Assembly: GCA_016800925.1 (NCBI GenBank)
Contig: JABCPU010000331.1
Coordinates: forward strand, 1 to 64,000
DNA length: 64,000 bases
Source: Suillus spraguei
Lineage: Eukaryota; Basidiomycota; Agaricomycetes; Boletales; Suillaceae
Reading direction: 5' to 3'
How positions within the stretch are numbered: the stretch's first letter is position 1; every line of letters starts with the position of its first letter. Positions 22,496 through 34,823 of the stretch are shown piece after piece. The notes under the pieces were generated by a model that saw only the letters and a list, made by a program, of their open reading frames with translations, was not told where the DNA came from and did no database searches. The position numbers and the translations under genes were made by a program.

Positions 22496-25400
22496 TCATG
22501 ATGAATACGGCCCTGGTTGTACCTGCACCTGCCCGCTCGACCATGCACACTCATACACCGTAACGACCACCAAGAGATGCAACGCCGCTGCATAAAAGAT
22601 AAACGCTGTGCGCGCGCGTCGGCTGCCAATGATCCCACGCGTGAGCGCGAGCACACCTCGCTCGACAGGATTGAGAGCCTCATACGCACGCGTCGCCTCC
22701 TGAACGATAAACCAAACAATCATCAGCCCAGTACACACGAAGGCCAAGTACGGAACACATACCCTCCCGCGAAATGCTTCAAAGGGATTCATCGCTTCCT
22801 CATACCTCGTGCGCCATTTCCCTAATTCGTCCCTTCCACTTCCACCTCCACTTCCATTCCCGCTTCCGTTAAATGTCGAGGAAGACAGCGGGAGAGGATC
22901 AAGCTGCGAGACGGAGCCTTGTTCGCGGTATGATTGCATGTAACGGACTTTCTCGTAGAGCTTAAGGTTATCAGATTGGAGGGATTTGACTTCGGTGCGA
23001 AGTTCTGAGATGGTGTGATAGTGTTTGCGGAGTTCCTAGGGATGTATTAGCGTCGGGTGGGGTGGATGATAAAAGAGGTGGAGCAGAGCGTAAACGCGAA
23101 CGAGAAACCTAATGCTTACTTCCTCTAGCTCTGCATTCCGTTGCCGGAACCGATCCCGCTGGCTGGTCACGATAGGAAGGATCGAGGTATCGGCGGATGA
23201 TGTGAAAGGTATCGGTGTTGAGCGTGTGGTGCTTGGGCCCGCTGCGTCCTGCAATATCAATTGTATCAATCGCCCGAATTAAGTCATTCAAATATAGACA
23301 AACCTTGGTCCGTAAGCCGAATTCAAGCCCCAGCCCCGAAATGCCACTCTCCCCGTTCTCCCCACCTTCCTCCCTGGACCCGCTCCCACTGTTGGTGTTC
23401 AGAGCAAACAAGTCCGTCTCAAGTTTCTCACATAAGGCTTGTTGCTTGGCAAGTTCTGCATGTGTGTCTGCGAGCTCGTCCTGTGTGCTTTTGAGGGAAG
23501 CTTCAAGTGATGTGCGGAGGATCTTGGGAACAAAAGTTTTGAATAAAGCGCAACGTAGAGACCAAAATTAGCGATTTAAACACACCCTAAATCGAGTCAA
23601 CTCTTCCAATATCCGTTTATTCTTCGTCGCAAGGAGTACCTCGAGACTCTTGCCGTGCTGTACATTCGCCTTGTCCGCATTTGGATTTGGCAGATGCACA
23701 CCATCTTCGTCTTCGTCAGGACTTGACCAATCGTCATCCGGGTCAAGACCTGCAAATTCGACGTACTATCATGGGGGTCGACATGATGAGAATCACACAT
23801 GAGGAAAAGGCGCACCTTCAGAATCTCCAGTTCTCGCTTCACCTCATCGTAATCTGCGTATGTTTTTAGCTTTGTCTTGAGAGCGTCTACTTCTGCACGA
23901 GCAGAGTCTACTTCACGAGCCTGTGGTATGTTCATGTTGTTCTCATGAAACATGTTTCTCCGGGCTTAAGATGGCACCCACCTTCTCTGAAATCCGCTCC
24001 TCTGATCGTGCTACAGCGCCTCGTGCAACTTCAACGACATCTTCAAGTCGTGTGTACTCGGACTCTAGCTCGGAGACACGAGTGGTTAGTGATCTGACAC
24101 TGTTGAAATATATGGATATCAGTTGGGTCGAGAGCACATATACGAGTTAAAAGACTCAGAAAGAGTGTGCAGAAGGAAAGATAACAATAGACGTACCGCT
24201 CACTGCTTTCGCTGCCAGTGCGTAATGCCTCGATCTCTCCACGGAGTGCTTCCTGTGGGAGAAGTCAGTGTCGATTGAATTTCAAATGAGTAACAGATAT
24301 GGAGGGGTCGTCGTAATAGGAAGGAAGATAGTAGAGTCAACTGCAGCATAGCAACGAAGGAAAGGTGGCATATCCCATGCAAGATGACTCGCGACAGATG
24401 GTATGGAATAACAGCAAATTAATGAAAGGGGATAGAGACTGATAAAACCTACATTTCGCTGCTCTACGGTTGCGACTCTGCTATTCGCGCGTTCCAGGTC
24501 GACCATGATCATGTCAGCTTCAGCAAGACGAGAAATGATCTCTTGGTCTGAGGAAAAGTGTCAGCGTGCAAGACAAGAGGTGCAATAATGAAGCAGAAAG
24601 AAAGGAATTAACAAAGCAGCACAACTCACCTTGACGCTGGCTGTGATCAAAAAGCTTTGCCTGATTCGATTCGTTCGACAGTCGGAGGTCACGCACTTGG
24701 TCCCTATATAGTGCAACCTGGCGCTGCAAGTCCTGTTCCCTACACCTCCATCAGCACCGTACAACTACAAAACACCAACTTAGGCAAACAACACGCCACG
24801 TACCGCTCCTCGTAGTTACGCATACGTTCGTCGTACGCAGCATTGATCTCAGACTCTTTCTGCGCAACAAGCTCGTCCATACGCGCCTCCAGCTGTTCCA
24901 CACGGCGTTTGGACGCATCAAGGGCGCTAGACGACTGCCGAAGCTCATTATTCTCAGTACGCAACCGGGTAACTTCAGTTTCCAGTGCTTGCGCTTCTGT
25001 GGCTTTGACTGCTTGGTCCTGCGCACATGTGAAATTGGGGAGAGGTGAAGAAGATGAGTGAGACACACGACAGCAGCTTCAAGTAGAGGATATGGATCAG
25101 GTGCTTCAGCGAGGACCTTGTACACGTTGAGGAAGGCATTCTCTGAAACCTTTGACCGTTTCGTAAGGCTGTCAATCTCTGTCTGGTATGCTGCGGCAAA
25201 ATTGAATTGATAGCAGAACACCAAGAATGAATGTGCGAACCTTTGAGCAGGCCTTTGAACGAGTTCAACTTCTCGTCATCTGGAATCTTCTTGAACTCTA
25301 TAAAATATTGAGAATGGTCGAAAGTCAATGAATTTATGCTCACGAACCTTTTGTGCGGTCAGCAAGCTGCTTACGACCCAGTACAGATTCCTTCTGGTTG

Positions 25401-25552
25401 TCGACGATCTCGATACCTTGGGTGTCCAGCGTTTTTTGCAACTCCTGCAGCTTTATGTCTGTACTTGTTAGCTCGTGCCATCCATATCATTTGATTTGCG
25501 TACCCTTCCATGTTGCCAGTGCACCGGAAAAGTTGTGCTCTGCTGCGCTCAT
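22496..25552 (-). CDS. Golgi coiled-coil membrane protein CASP (yeast Coy1 homologue)
   Basis: ATG at 25,552 gives [17 protein letters not shown], the typical N-terminus of CASP/Cux1-type proteins. Many short exons encode long coiled coils (for example [40 protein letters not shown]). The C-terminal CASP domain is clear: NVKLYEK- and RYMQSYR-type motifs before 22,940, [15 protein letters not shown], then [20 protein letters not shown] and a single transmembrane segment ([20 protein letters not shown]) close to the end, as expected for a tail-anchored Golgi protein. It has a role in intra-Golgi tethering and retrograde traffic. It converges on TFB1, with 149 bases between the two stop codons. 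A partial degraded copy lies at 37,726-39,790. Confidence 0.9.
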
Positions 25553-25735
25553 GGTCAACCGCGTCTTAGTCTGAGTGTAGTAAGCCACGTGACTGCAGTA
25601 CTGGCGCATTATGCGGCAGACGAAAATTACATAAATAAAATCAATTCAATGAACTTGAAGGGTTTTGTCAGACGGCATATCTGTGCAACAGCGTCCTCTT
25701 TCTTCTCCTGGCTCCAGTTTGATCTGATCCACCCT

Positions 25736-25781
25736 TAGGTATTTATATGTAGTCGGGACTATCACTACATATAAATACCTA
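25736..25781. repeat. Perfect 18 bp inverted repeat (hairpin) upstream of CASP
   Basis: TAGGTATTTATATGTAGT at 25,736-25,753 is followed, after a 10-base loop, by its exact reverse complement at 25,764-25,781. It sits 184 bases upstream of the CASP start codon. Options are a cruciform-forming promoter element, a palindromic binding site or the footprint of a tiny inverted-repeat element. Confidence 0.8.
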
Positions 25782-25983
25782 TGTCATAGACTATCCTCTC
25801 TTTGTCGTCTCCCGCCATGTCGTAGACACTAGAAACAGCGTCTACAACATGCGGTTTCTGTCATTACTGCTTATGCTATGAGGATGGTTGCGGGACATGT
25901 GATACATACTTTATGCAGGAGTCATGGTAGGTTTTTCATTCAACTCATCTTCAGCTGACATTAATTCCTCATTCAATCCAGTT

Positions 25984-26540
25984 TCCAGCCCAACACCCAT
26001 ACGCCCGCACATGCTACACTCTCACCGCATGTCCTTATGAATTCCCGTCCTGACTCCTCGGTCTCATACTCCAAAACATTATCAAATGCCAAACTTGACT
26101 CTAGCAGCGTGAACGCACTGTGCGGGTCAATGTCATGCATCACGAGGACTTGATGACTTTTGCAAGGGCAAATGGTAGTAGGCTTGTGTAGTTAGTAGAG
26201 AAGACTTCTGCTGAGTGGGTAGTTATTATAATTACCTGAGGCGCGTTCTCACTTCGTCTGCGTTCTAGTTGTGTCATTTCTGACACATGCACGCAAGACT
26301 TTTTGCAGATAATATTTTCTCAACGTACGTAAATTTGTGCAGGATGTAGGTTCGCATTAAAACAAATGTCATTTTTGCGATGCTGGTATACCATTGGTGC
26401 GCGTAGCTCGCGGCCAGTTACCTATGGCGTACAGATGATCAAGAACCTCATCGGTGCATGCAGCTCGTCCACTTTGATGCGCACATTCTGCAGGATGTCC
26501 TTCTCTGGCCCTCGTATCACCATCGCTTGCAGTCCTAGGC
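25984..26540 (-). pseudogene. Decayed coding fragments, family not recognised
   Basis: Two minus-strand stretches look like real protein. About 26,142-25,984 reads MHDIDPHSAFTLLESSLAFD followed by more of the same frame. About 26,530-26,425 includes GPEKDILQNVRIKVDELHAP and LIICTP. They are separated by stops and frame changes. I cannot assign them to a family; they may be exons of one dead gene. Confidence 0.3.
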
Positions 26541-26881
26541 AAGCCTATTGATTTGCGTGCTGCATAGCTGTTTCGAGTGTTCAAGGCACTAGAATGAGAT
26601 TATAATATTTCAGTTTGAATTTTTTTTTTAAATCGTACTTAGTTAACAAACCATCTCTCACGAACAGCAACGCCACTGTGTATGTCTCCTTACATCCGGG
26701 GCGTTCTTTGTTTGTTCATCGTACTGAGCACAGGCTCTGTGTTGTGGGCCATGGCGTTCGTAGGAGTCCTATGTGGCGACAGGACAGTGGTTACTACTAT
26801 AAAGTGTAATGAGTGTGTACCGGTAGGCAAGTACTTGATTGCCTATCTTAAGTTCAGGACTTGGTCCACGGAATCTGGACT

Positions 26882-27390
26882 TCAAAGCATTGACTTCGTT
26901 TTCAGAATTGGGTAGAACTTTCTCGATTCTAATAATAGAATCATACCTAAAGTGGAAAAAGGAGTCGATCTAGGCGCTATTATAATGTCCGCCAGCTCAA
27001 ATTCTAATCGTGCATCAGGCGTTGTTACCGAAGCGTTCCAGAAGGCTGTGGGGAAGTATGTCTCCACTGTGCTTGATGAGAACTCATTATTATTTTTCTT
27101 GATACACGATACAAGCACTCCGTTCACATTCGGACATTTTCTATTGTTTATTACAATGTGTCTGCACACTACGTTTCTCGTCTTGCGTTGGAAGTAGTAC
27201 TCGAATGTCTCGGTGACATCGTATGCCGCACTGGCAGCTATCCGTGTGCGGAACGATTCCGTACGGAGGTCAGGCACTTTGTCACACCGGGACTTGCCTT
27301 CTAGGATTCAGCACTGTAAATTCGTCCAATCTTCTAAAACCTTCTTTGCCCCAACCGGCCTCGAGTGGGTCTGGACACTCCATTATATTT
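26882..27390 (-). pseudogene. Possible degenerate gene, family not recognised
   Basis: A 131-codon minus-strand frame (27,277-26,882) has protein-like composition, including TFEYYFQRKTRN, FPTAFWNASVTT and LEFELADIIIAPRSTPF. Upstream, a further in-sense stretch (ECPDPLEAGWGKEGFRRLDE at about 27,375-27,310) could be joined to it by a GC-donor intron. No start, end or domain can be identified. It may be a remnant, or a diverged gene I do not know. Confidence 0.3.
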
Positions 27391-27399
27391 ACTCACAAG

Positions 27400-28622
27400 C
27401 AGTTTGATCAGCTTCCATCAAATTGGCTGACTATGCTGTTCATGAGCCTAACTCAGATACTTCGCCGACTCGGAAATTGGACTTGTTATGTAATAGTTTC
27501 GACTTCGAGTGATGATGTAGATTATCTTCCTATCTTCGTGTTGCTGCGCCAGTGCGTTCAAAAGACCGCAAGTACGCTACCCTTATTTCCTTGGTTCTCG
27601 ACTCATTTTTCTGACCTAAGATGTAGCAATTATCGGCGCCGTGGTCACGGTATCAGCAGGCCGGACTCATGTTCTGGCCCAGGATTCGTCGTATGTGCCT
27701 TGCTATTGAATAGGAACACCCACACGATTGTTATGGAAGCTTATCATGATCAATATCAGAGAAATCCTCGAACTTCTGTTGGCCATATGCTTCTATACGT
27801 CCAATACCACTAATACGAGCGATTCCCAGAGTCTTTTACCTCAACGAGGAGCGCAACTTCGAGCGTTTCGAAGAGGTTGGTTGTGGGTTTTCTTGGTGCT
27901 CTATCTATGCTGACGCTGTCGATGCACTGAGTTATCGTGAAGTATGATATTGGGGATCCCTTCATGACAGACTGTCGGCAAGTCGTTCGGCCGTGTTGAC
28001 ATTCTTGACGCATTCCCCTCTTGCTGTATACTACATATACAGCACCTCTACTACTCAACCACAGACCCTCCATGTACTCGCTTCGCGCCCTTTCCCACTT
28101 CTGTGAGGGTCGCTGAGGTGAGCTCTTGCTTCATGGAAAACAATACACCATCATTTGAGCAAGCAAATTTAAAAGGTTTACCACAACACAACAAGTCAAA
28201 ATCTCGTCAATTGCTCTTGGCAATGTATTTGTAACTAGCTGATCTTCTCCATATTCAAATTTTCAAGAACTTCGGGAAAGACCTTGTCACAACACTAGTT
28301 GGTAAGATAAGATACAGCGCGTGATCAGTGTGTAGTAATCAACGTTCTTCCTCCCTATGCGGCCATCCCCATCTAACGGTTCATATCCGTCTTCATCATC
28401 TCGTTCTATTAACAGTCGCTCAGGTGAGCTCTTGTATCGTGTAATTGACACATACACTGATTCTAACCCAATTCAGCTGAGCTTTGATTATCCTCTAGAT
28501 CGAGGCTGTGGAACGATATCATGTGGCATAGTACCTGGCGGTGACCTTCTCGTACCTTCTGAATTTTGATTTAAAGAGTCATTCTGAAAACCGCTTGATG
28601 ATTTATTCTCTCACTGGAGCTC
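27400..28622. other. Intergenic region, no gene recognised
   Basis: Several plus-strand open frames (for example 27,223-27,813) overlap here but lack protein-like features and intron signals. A ~20 bp motif (GTCGCT(G/C)AGGTGAGCTCTTG) occurs twice, near 28,110 and 28,416. Confidence 0.4.
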
Positions 28623-30633
28623 ATGGCACTCCTTCAAGTTACTTTCACGGTCGTCTCACTCCTCATTGGTTTCTTCACGTCCACAGGGCTGTGGGGAGCT
28701 GACTATAATGCGACCTGCCAGGAGATTGCTAATGCTGTCTCCCTTGACTCCAATGTGTACTATGCCGGTGAGTGCATTCAATACTCATTACCGCAGGAGG
28801 AGGGACTAAGCAATGTGTAGGGTCGCCCCAATTCGTCAATGATACCATGAATTGGTCTCTTACCAATACTCAAAGTCCTACATGCTCCTTTGAGCCCGCG
28901 AACGCTCAGGATGTCGCAATCGCTGTAAATTTAATAAAATACAAGTTTAATTCTGCTTGCTAACTAAGACTAGCTCCAAAAATTGGCCAATGACCAAACT
29001 CCATTTGCAGTGAGTCCATCAACTATTTAGCTTGCATTTTGGTAGTCACACGCGGCGGCTGCGTTAAAGGTCAGAGGCGGCGGTCATTCACCAAATCCAG
29101 GGTTTTCTTCGACCCCTGGAGTTCAAATTTCTATGAGATCATTTTTAGACGTTGTATACGACCCGGATGCCCAAACAGCAACTATTGGCATGGGGTTAAT
29201 TTGGGATGATGTCTATGCCGCACTCGAACAATACAACATGACCGTTGTAAGGGGGAGGTCTTCTGGTGTTGGGGTCGGCGGTTTCGTCCTTGGAGGAGGT
29301 AGGTTCACCTACTCGTGGAAAAACATCGGCGATTGAACGCTTTATTTTCTGACCAGGATATTCATATCTCAGTAATGAGTATGGTTTGTCGCTTGACAGT
29401 ATCGTATCTTTGGAGCTTGCTATGCCTGATGGCACCATCGCGGATATCACAAGTTCTTCAAATCCAGATCTATTCTACGGCCTTCGGGTAAGTGTCTTGA
29501 AATGCAGATAGTTAGCATCTCATTTTCAGCAATTTTCTTCAGGGAGGATTTAACAATTTTGTGCGTGATGGTGTTGCTTTATGGATGTCATCGCACATGC
29601 TGATATACTGCAGGGAGTTGTTACTACAGTAACTATGAAGACATATCCTTAGTCTTCAATATGGGTATGCGCCATATTTTTGTATTAGTACGATCCTAAT
29701 GGTAATTGCTGACAGGGGGGGTCTATCATATTCACGACGGAGCACTGGGATGAAGTCAATAATGCCATGGCTAATTTTGTGTCGACGCTCACCGATCCCA
29801 AAGCCTGTGTGTACGGTACAGTTGACTACGTGCATCTGACGTATGAGCTGGTGCGTTACGAATGATTGTAAGGACCATATCCAGTAACTAATTTCCAATA
29901 GACAGCGATAGAAGCCATTCTGTTTTATGATGGTCCGACTCAACCGGATGGCATTTTCGACAAATTTTTGGCAATCCCATCCTTAACTAGCGACGTCACG
30001 ACGAGGACTTTTTTGGACCTCATTCAGGCTTTTCCTGCGACACCGCCGCTGAGGTACGTTTTATGGTGTTTAGTAATTGGTTTGGCTGGCTCAGTTGCAG
30101 ACAGGTTTGTGACCCACTGGGTGCCCATTGAGGAATTCACGTTGTCTATGATGCAGATGGTTGAGAACCAGACGCTGGTGAGTCGCACTTCACTTTCATG
30201 TGATCAGGGCACCATTCACCAGAGAGTTCAGTTTTATGGCAAGAAGCTGTCGGACTTAAGCGCACTTGTGGTCTCATACGACCTTGTCCCTCTCATGCCA
30301 TCACTCTACAGTCACTCCGACACGCCGTCTGCTTTCCCTTCTCTACGGGGTCCAGAACAGGGGCACTCGTTCATTGAGGTGATAATAGGGTGGACGAATG
30401 CAAGCAATGACGAGGCGATACTCCAGCTTGGTGCGGAGAGCACTGCGTACATGAAGCAGTTTGCTGTGGACGCTGGTCAGGACGTCGCGAATGCACTATT
30501 ATACCCCAATGCTGCGCCTCCTGACGCAGCTTTGGTGGATATTTATGGGAATGCTTTGGATCGGCTACATTCTATCAAGAGTGCCGTGGATCCAGATAAT
30601 GTGATGGGACTCGCGGGAGGATGGAAATTTTAA
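28623..30633 (+). pseudogene. BBE-type FAD-linked oxidase (secreted), interrupted by a nonsense codon
   Basis: A berberine-bridge-enzyme-like oxidase of the PCMH FAD-binding superfamily. The start at 28,623 gives a signal peptide (VTFTVVSLLIGFFTSTGLWG). Later exons give YAGGGTKQCVGSPQFVND, the flavin-attachment motif GGGHSPNPGF (about 29,075-29,105; its His is the usual covalent FAD site), the substrate-fold stretch GGFVLGGGYSYLSNEYGLSL, and LRGGFNNF-GVVTTVTMKTYP. Immediately after TYP the frame reads TAG (29,650-29,652) where relatives have Gln; SSIWGGSIIF follows in frame. The rest of the gene remains readable to TAA 30,633, with the C-terminal BBE region after 30,480. A CAG-to-TAG change therefore seems to be the main lesion. 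Such enzymes oxidise alcohols, sugars or alkaloid-like substrates; the substrate is unknown. Confidence 0.78.
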
Positions 30634-31375
30634 CTGGGCTGCATTGGATATCTGAGAAACGTATTAACACTTGTACAGTACCAGACGTTCAGGTCTTTGA
30701 CAGGGGAAAGCTCCCGTTATGTACTTGTACATCATATATAAATGCTTCGATCGATGATTGATGCTGACAGGTTTCCGTAATGCGGGGTGTTGTTGGAATG
30801 GGTTTTGATCCAACGAGACAAGATCAGATAATTATCCACTGGCGTTGTCCGGAATTCGAAGTAGCGCTGGCGGCCGGGTAAAAACCAGGCTAAGCTCATA
30901 CATGAGGAAATCAAGTTGTGCAAGCAACGTTCACGAAGGATGGAACTGAGTCTACGTGATCATGTGGGTGGTTGGTATGTGAAGAGTGTTGGATTATCAG
31001 GGGTCGAGGTACGAGCTCGACACTTATCGGGAATCTTCGGGATCAATGGCGTATCAATGGCGCAATATTACCGGGCGTCGGCAGCATGGTTTTAGCGTTG
31101 GCTGGCATATACAAGTAGGAATTTTTCTGTAGGAGAACGCTATGCGTTTGTCAGCGGGTTCACTGTAAAACCTGAGTTGGTATTACTTTGCAGAACGTGT
31201 CCGAGACTTGCGTGCAACTCAACAAAGAGTACAGCATGCGAACCCGTAACCGGTAGAATTAGTTCCACGATAACCTTTGCGATTATGGTGTAGTTATGCC
31301 ATGCCATCATGGGGCAGTGACTGCACAGCGAAGCCAGCCACATGCTGGAATGAATTCGAGACTTCAGATGGAAGT
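30634..31375. other. Intergenic region, nothing recognised
   Basis: No coding or structured feature is supportable apart from AT-rich 3' flank downstream of the oxidase. Confidence 0.4.
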
Positions 31376-32450
31376 GCGAAGAGCCAAATGGAGAAAGTAG
31401 GTACAGCCGTTTTAAGTATATAACAAATACACATGTATACAGGATATTGAATCTTAATCCAGTGTACTGTGTAAACGCGGCGGCGACTTGGCTAAAGAGC
31501 TCCGAAGGATTGGCGGCTCGCCAGGATTTCGAAATTAGCAGCTGTAACATCCATGAACCGTCATTCCATTTACATAAATTTTATACAGTGTATTATCATT
31601 TACAGCATATATATCAGGTAGTATACACATATCTGAATTTTTCTGAAGCGACTTGAGTGTGATGTATTGATTGCCGCCATTTACACGTTACACAAAATAA
31701 TGGGCACTACAAAAAAAATCAACTTGTCAGTATCAGTCAAAAAAGGGATGACATGACGATAGACATACAGAACGTCACAGGAATTAGGCCTCATGGGTAG
31801 CGGCCCAATTCAGGGGAACGAAGACACGTCCTCCAGGTCCGTGAACACTATTAGCGATTGCAGAATGGCACGGCTCCGAGGATTTGATATGTGCACGAAG
31901 GAGATCGTGACGGCACTTCACGACTCCACACATGGAGCAGCGCGCCTTGATACCGAGGTGAGTGAGGAGGTGCCTTGCCATGCTTCCCTTCTTGAGTGTC
32001 TTGGAGCAGCCACCCCACGTACAAACTGTACTGGCGCTGTCTGGACCAGCAATGCCGTGTCTTCGTAGATGAGCAGATAACGCACTGGTCGTGCCCTCTA
32101 CATGCAATCCGCAGAGGACCGGGCCCTGCAGTTGACATTTATACAGGATGACTGGGTTACCACTTTGATTCACTCGAAAAATGGTTTCAGGATCTACATG
32201 AACGATATCGAGAGGCATATATAGGAGTGTGGCTTGTCAAGGGGAGGTGCTGGTGGATTGTAATGAAAAGGATATGACGATGTTGGTGCCAAACGTACCA
32301 GAGGGATTAAGAGTGTATGCTCAAATAGGTGATCGAATGTTTTTGGTATACTTGCCTTTTAATTACAGGCATTTTAAGGCTACCTGGACGAGATGGTACC
32401 AATACCGTGACTTGAGAGAACAGGTGACTGGGGTCCTTAGTGTCTAGTCT
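31376..32450. repeat. Dispersed repeat family B, copy 1
   Basis: Similar along its length, about 75% by eye, to 39,832-40,960, and in its right three-quarters to 54,450-55,200. Shared landmarks include GCCAAATGG(A/G)GAAAGTAG, TCCAGTGTAC, TTGAGTGTGATGT, ATCAACTTGTCAGTATCA and CTACCTGGACGAGATGG. It contains the zinc-finger gene at 31,784-32,218 plus about 400 bp of 3' flank and 230 bp of 5' flank, so whole gene units were copied. Confidence 0.75.
31784..32218 (-). CDS. Small C2H2-type zinc-finger protein, paralogue 1
   Basis: A 144-residue single-exon protein with three cysteine/histidine modules: YKCQLQGPVLCG...LSAHLRRHG (C-x6-C...H-x3-H), CTWGGCSKTLKKGSMARHLLTHLG (C-x4-C-x12-H-x3-H) and CSMCGVVKCRHDLLRAHI (C-x2-C...H). 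It probably binds nucleic acid and may be a nuclear regulator, but that is inference from the fold. The start MPLDIVHVDPETIFRVNQSG is conserved among all three paralogues. It is the least damaged copy: the frame is open and the end (FVPLNWAATHEA) is clean. It lies inside repeat B. Confidence 0.68.
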   Translation of the reverse strand: MPLDIVHVDPETIFRVNQSGNPVILYKCQLQGPVLCGLHVEGTTSALSAHLRRHGIAGPDSASTVCTWGGCSKTLKKGSMARHLLTHLGIKARCSMCGVVKCRHDLLRAHIKSSEPCHSAIANSVHGPGGRVFVPLNWAATHEA

Positions 32451-34541
32451 AGATCTGAGAATGAGATGAGCACCGGCACGTTCCACACTAATACCTGAGA
32501 GGAGCTGGCTAACAGGTAGGATCCTTGTGGTTAGCGTTGAAGACGTTACTGGTGACGATTAACGATCTTTAATTAGCTGAATCCTGACTACGGTATTCAG
32601 GTACCACAAATAGCGGCAAGTACCTCGTCCGCAGCATCCGCTCCTGGAAAGAACTGGCACGAAGTCTATGGTGTAACATGGTCAGACCGCCGCCCGCATA
32701 ACCGTTACACCAAAAGGTGAAATACTGAAAGCTTAGCTTTCAGCATCAGCGGCGGTATATGTACTGATTATGGGAACTCAGGTAAGCCAGTGTGCTTACA
32801 TATGGGCCTGAATGAACATATCAGCATGCAAGTGACGAACCCATCAGCCAATTAAAAACCGTCCACCGTTCACTGCCATGAAAAGCTGAAAATAGACACA
32901 TTATCTTCTTGGAAATCGGGCGTCTTGATCAAGAGGCATAAGATCATAGGTTAGACCGGTCACCGGTCATCTCTCGATTCCGTATTACACTGCTTAGTCT
33001 GCCAAGTTTGGGATCCAAGCAGTGTGATGGTCTTTACATGTGAATTCGTAAGCTGGATGCTTACCTGATTTCCCATGAATACTGTCTGTGGTAATCAAGC
33101 GATATTACCACTGCCTTTTAGCCTAACGGTTTAACTGGCTTGACGGTCGAGGGACGACTGTCTTGGCTACTTCCAGAATTCTTGCGTCGTGTAAGTACTA
33201 CACTACGTTTTTTCCCAGAACGCGGTCCAACCATTACGTTTGACGGAGTTCGAAACCTAACCCAGCGGAATATTCCGGGTCAGAAATTGTGCCATCTTTG
33301 TGCACGGTTTGACGTCAAACTCGAATCATACGTCATCCATGGCTTGCATTCCAGGCAAGCATCCGTATGGGCTGCATATGTTTTTTTTTTTTAACTTTCA
33401 GTATCCTCTACTAATTCTTATACAACTTTTAGTACAACTTGTCCTCACAAATAACCTGGATTCTGAATCTGCTGGCTACAACCACCTCTAGTTCCTACAT
33501 GGTACTACAAAGTTTTATGATGGCACATGCGTCAGCGCGCTAAATCCCTCCTACAGCCCTCCCTAATTATACACACTCCACTTAAAATACTCGTTCTAGC
33601 ATGCCGACTTCACTATAAGGTTCAGCATCGTCTACTCGCATAGATCCAAATTCCGGTGTTACCAAAACGGTTTCATTTGCGTGGTCGGATAAAGGCCGGC
33701 CTTGCGATAAGGCTCTGTCCCACCTGCAGCCCTCTGTCTTCCTAACCGTAGACTATCCTTACAGTGGGTTATGAGTACTGATGCGTCTGGTTGCGATACT
33801 GCATAGACTATTGATTCCCATTATTCACATAGGCTCAGTAGTAGTAATCCTAAATGGTACGAGAGGTACGAGCGGTAGGGGTAGCGGCAGTCCCCGCAGG
33901 CTCGAAACTCCTACTTTCCTGTCTTACTGCCTCCCTCTGGTCCAGCTATCCTAGGAGACAAGTGGCTGCAGCAGGCACTAAGGAGGTTAAATCTGAATCA
34001 TATGATATTGAATTTCGTAGATAAATTGTTAGTGGGAGTCAAACATGGCGAATCATTCAGCCCACGATTCTGACTCCGATTTTCGAGTCAATTCTTCAAC
34101 CTGTGAATCGGCCGTAAGTTTGAATACCTCCGATTCTCATCACTGATTCAACTCGATTCTCGTACATAGCAAAGATAATTCAATGTGTAGATGAGTCCCG
34201 CTATACCATCCACCTACTATGTCATGGCTCGGTACACTCCACGTCAGCAACGTGCCCTACGGCTGTTACGAGACTTTCTCCGATACAGGAAGATCCGTCA
34301 GCGGCGTCAACGCGCTCGTCAGGCCAAACATTCAACAAGTTTCAGGCAGCAAGTGACGGAGAACCTGAGGATTCCTCCTCTTTTTTCGTTTTTATTTAAA
34401 TTTCGACGCGTCAACAGGTCAGATGTTTCACTGATGCCCTCTTATTTACACAACATTAATCAAATGAATATTAGGTCAACTGCCAACCGGTCAAATGCTT
34501 TCCTGACAGCGCGTCGATAAATTCTGCAAATCACTAATAAC
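32451..34541. other. Intergenic, repeat-poor but degraded sequence
   Basis: No gene is recognised. Small features only: an 8 bp palindrome with a 3 bp loop at about 32,728-32,746 (CTGAAAGC/GCTTTCAG), a T-run at 33,380-33,392, and a stretch at 34,050-34,165 rich in GATTC/GAATC motifs. A basic 109-codon frame at 34,191-34,520 is discussed among the rejected items. Confidence 0.4.
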
Positions 34542-34823
34542 TCACACATCAGTACCAACAGCCACCAGTGTGAAAGTAGAAACACCACTCACTATGCAAT
34601 AACCATCGATCTGCCATGCAAGTGAGTCATGTTATCAAATGCAGGAAAACTGCTGAAAACTCACGCAGTCCCCACCCGCGCAGTAGTAGCAATCTGCTTC
34701 AGTTTTACAAGTGTTGGGACAATCACTGACACTATCGGAAGACATGTCAGTGGGCATGGCAGAGTTTGGTGATGAGGCTAATACAATGACGACAGCTAGG
34801 ACGATTGCAGAGGAGAATCGCAT
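34542..34823 (-). CDS. Small secreted cysteine-rich protein
   Basis: ATG at 34,823 starts a signal peptide (MRFSSAIVLAVVIVLASSPN) followed by a short mature part with CPNTCKTEADCYYCAGGDC. A GTGAGT donor directly after that last Cys (about 34,665) and an acceptor (GGCAG) at about 34,615 would add IDGYC, giving six cysteines in the spacing C-x3-C-x5-C-x2-C-x4-C-x3-C, a knottin/defensin-like arrangement. Unspliced, the frame stops at 34,635 after 62 residues. Downstream of the splice the frame runs to TGA 34,542. Such small secreted proteins are typical candidate effectors or cell-surface proteins of plant-associated fungi; no specific role is known. A solo transposon end lies 150 bp upstream. 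Confidence 0.6.

Noticed and set aside
27223..27813. 196-codon plus-strand open frame
   Set aside because: No recognisable motifs, no intron signals, composition unlike the real genes here; it overlaps a more protein-like minus-strand region.
34191..34520. 109-codon Arg-rich open frame
   Set aside because: The basic stretch (RLLRDFLRYRKIRQRRQRAR) is eye-catching, but there is no homologue I recognise, no second exon and the sequence around it is degraded.
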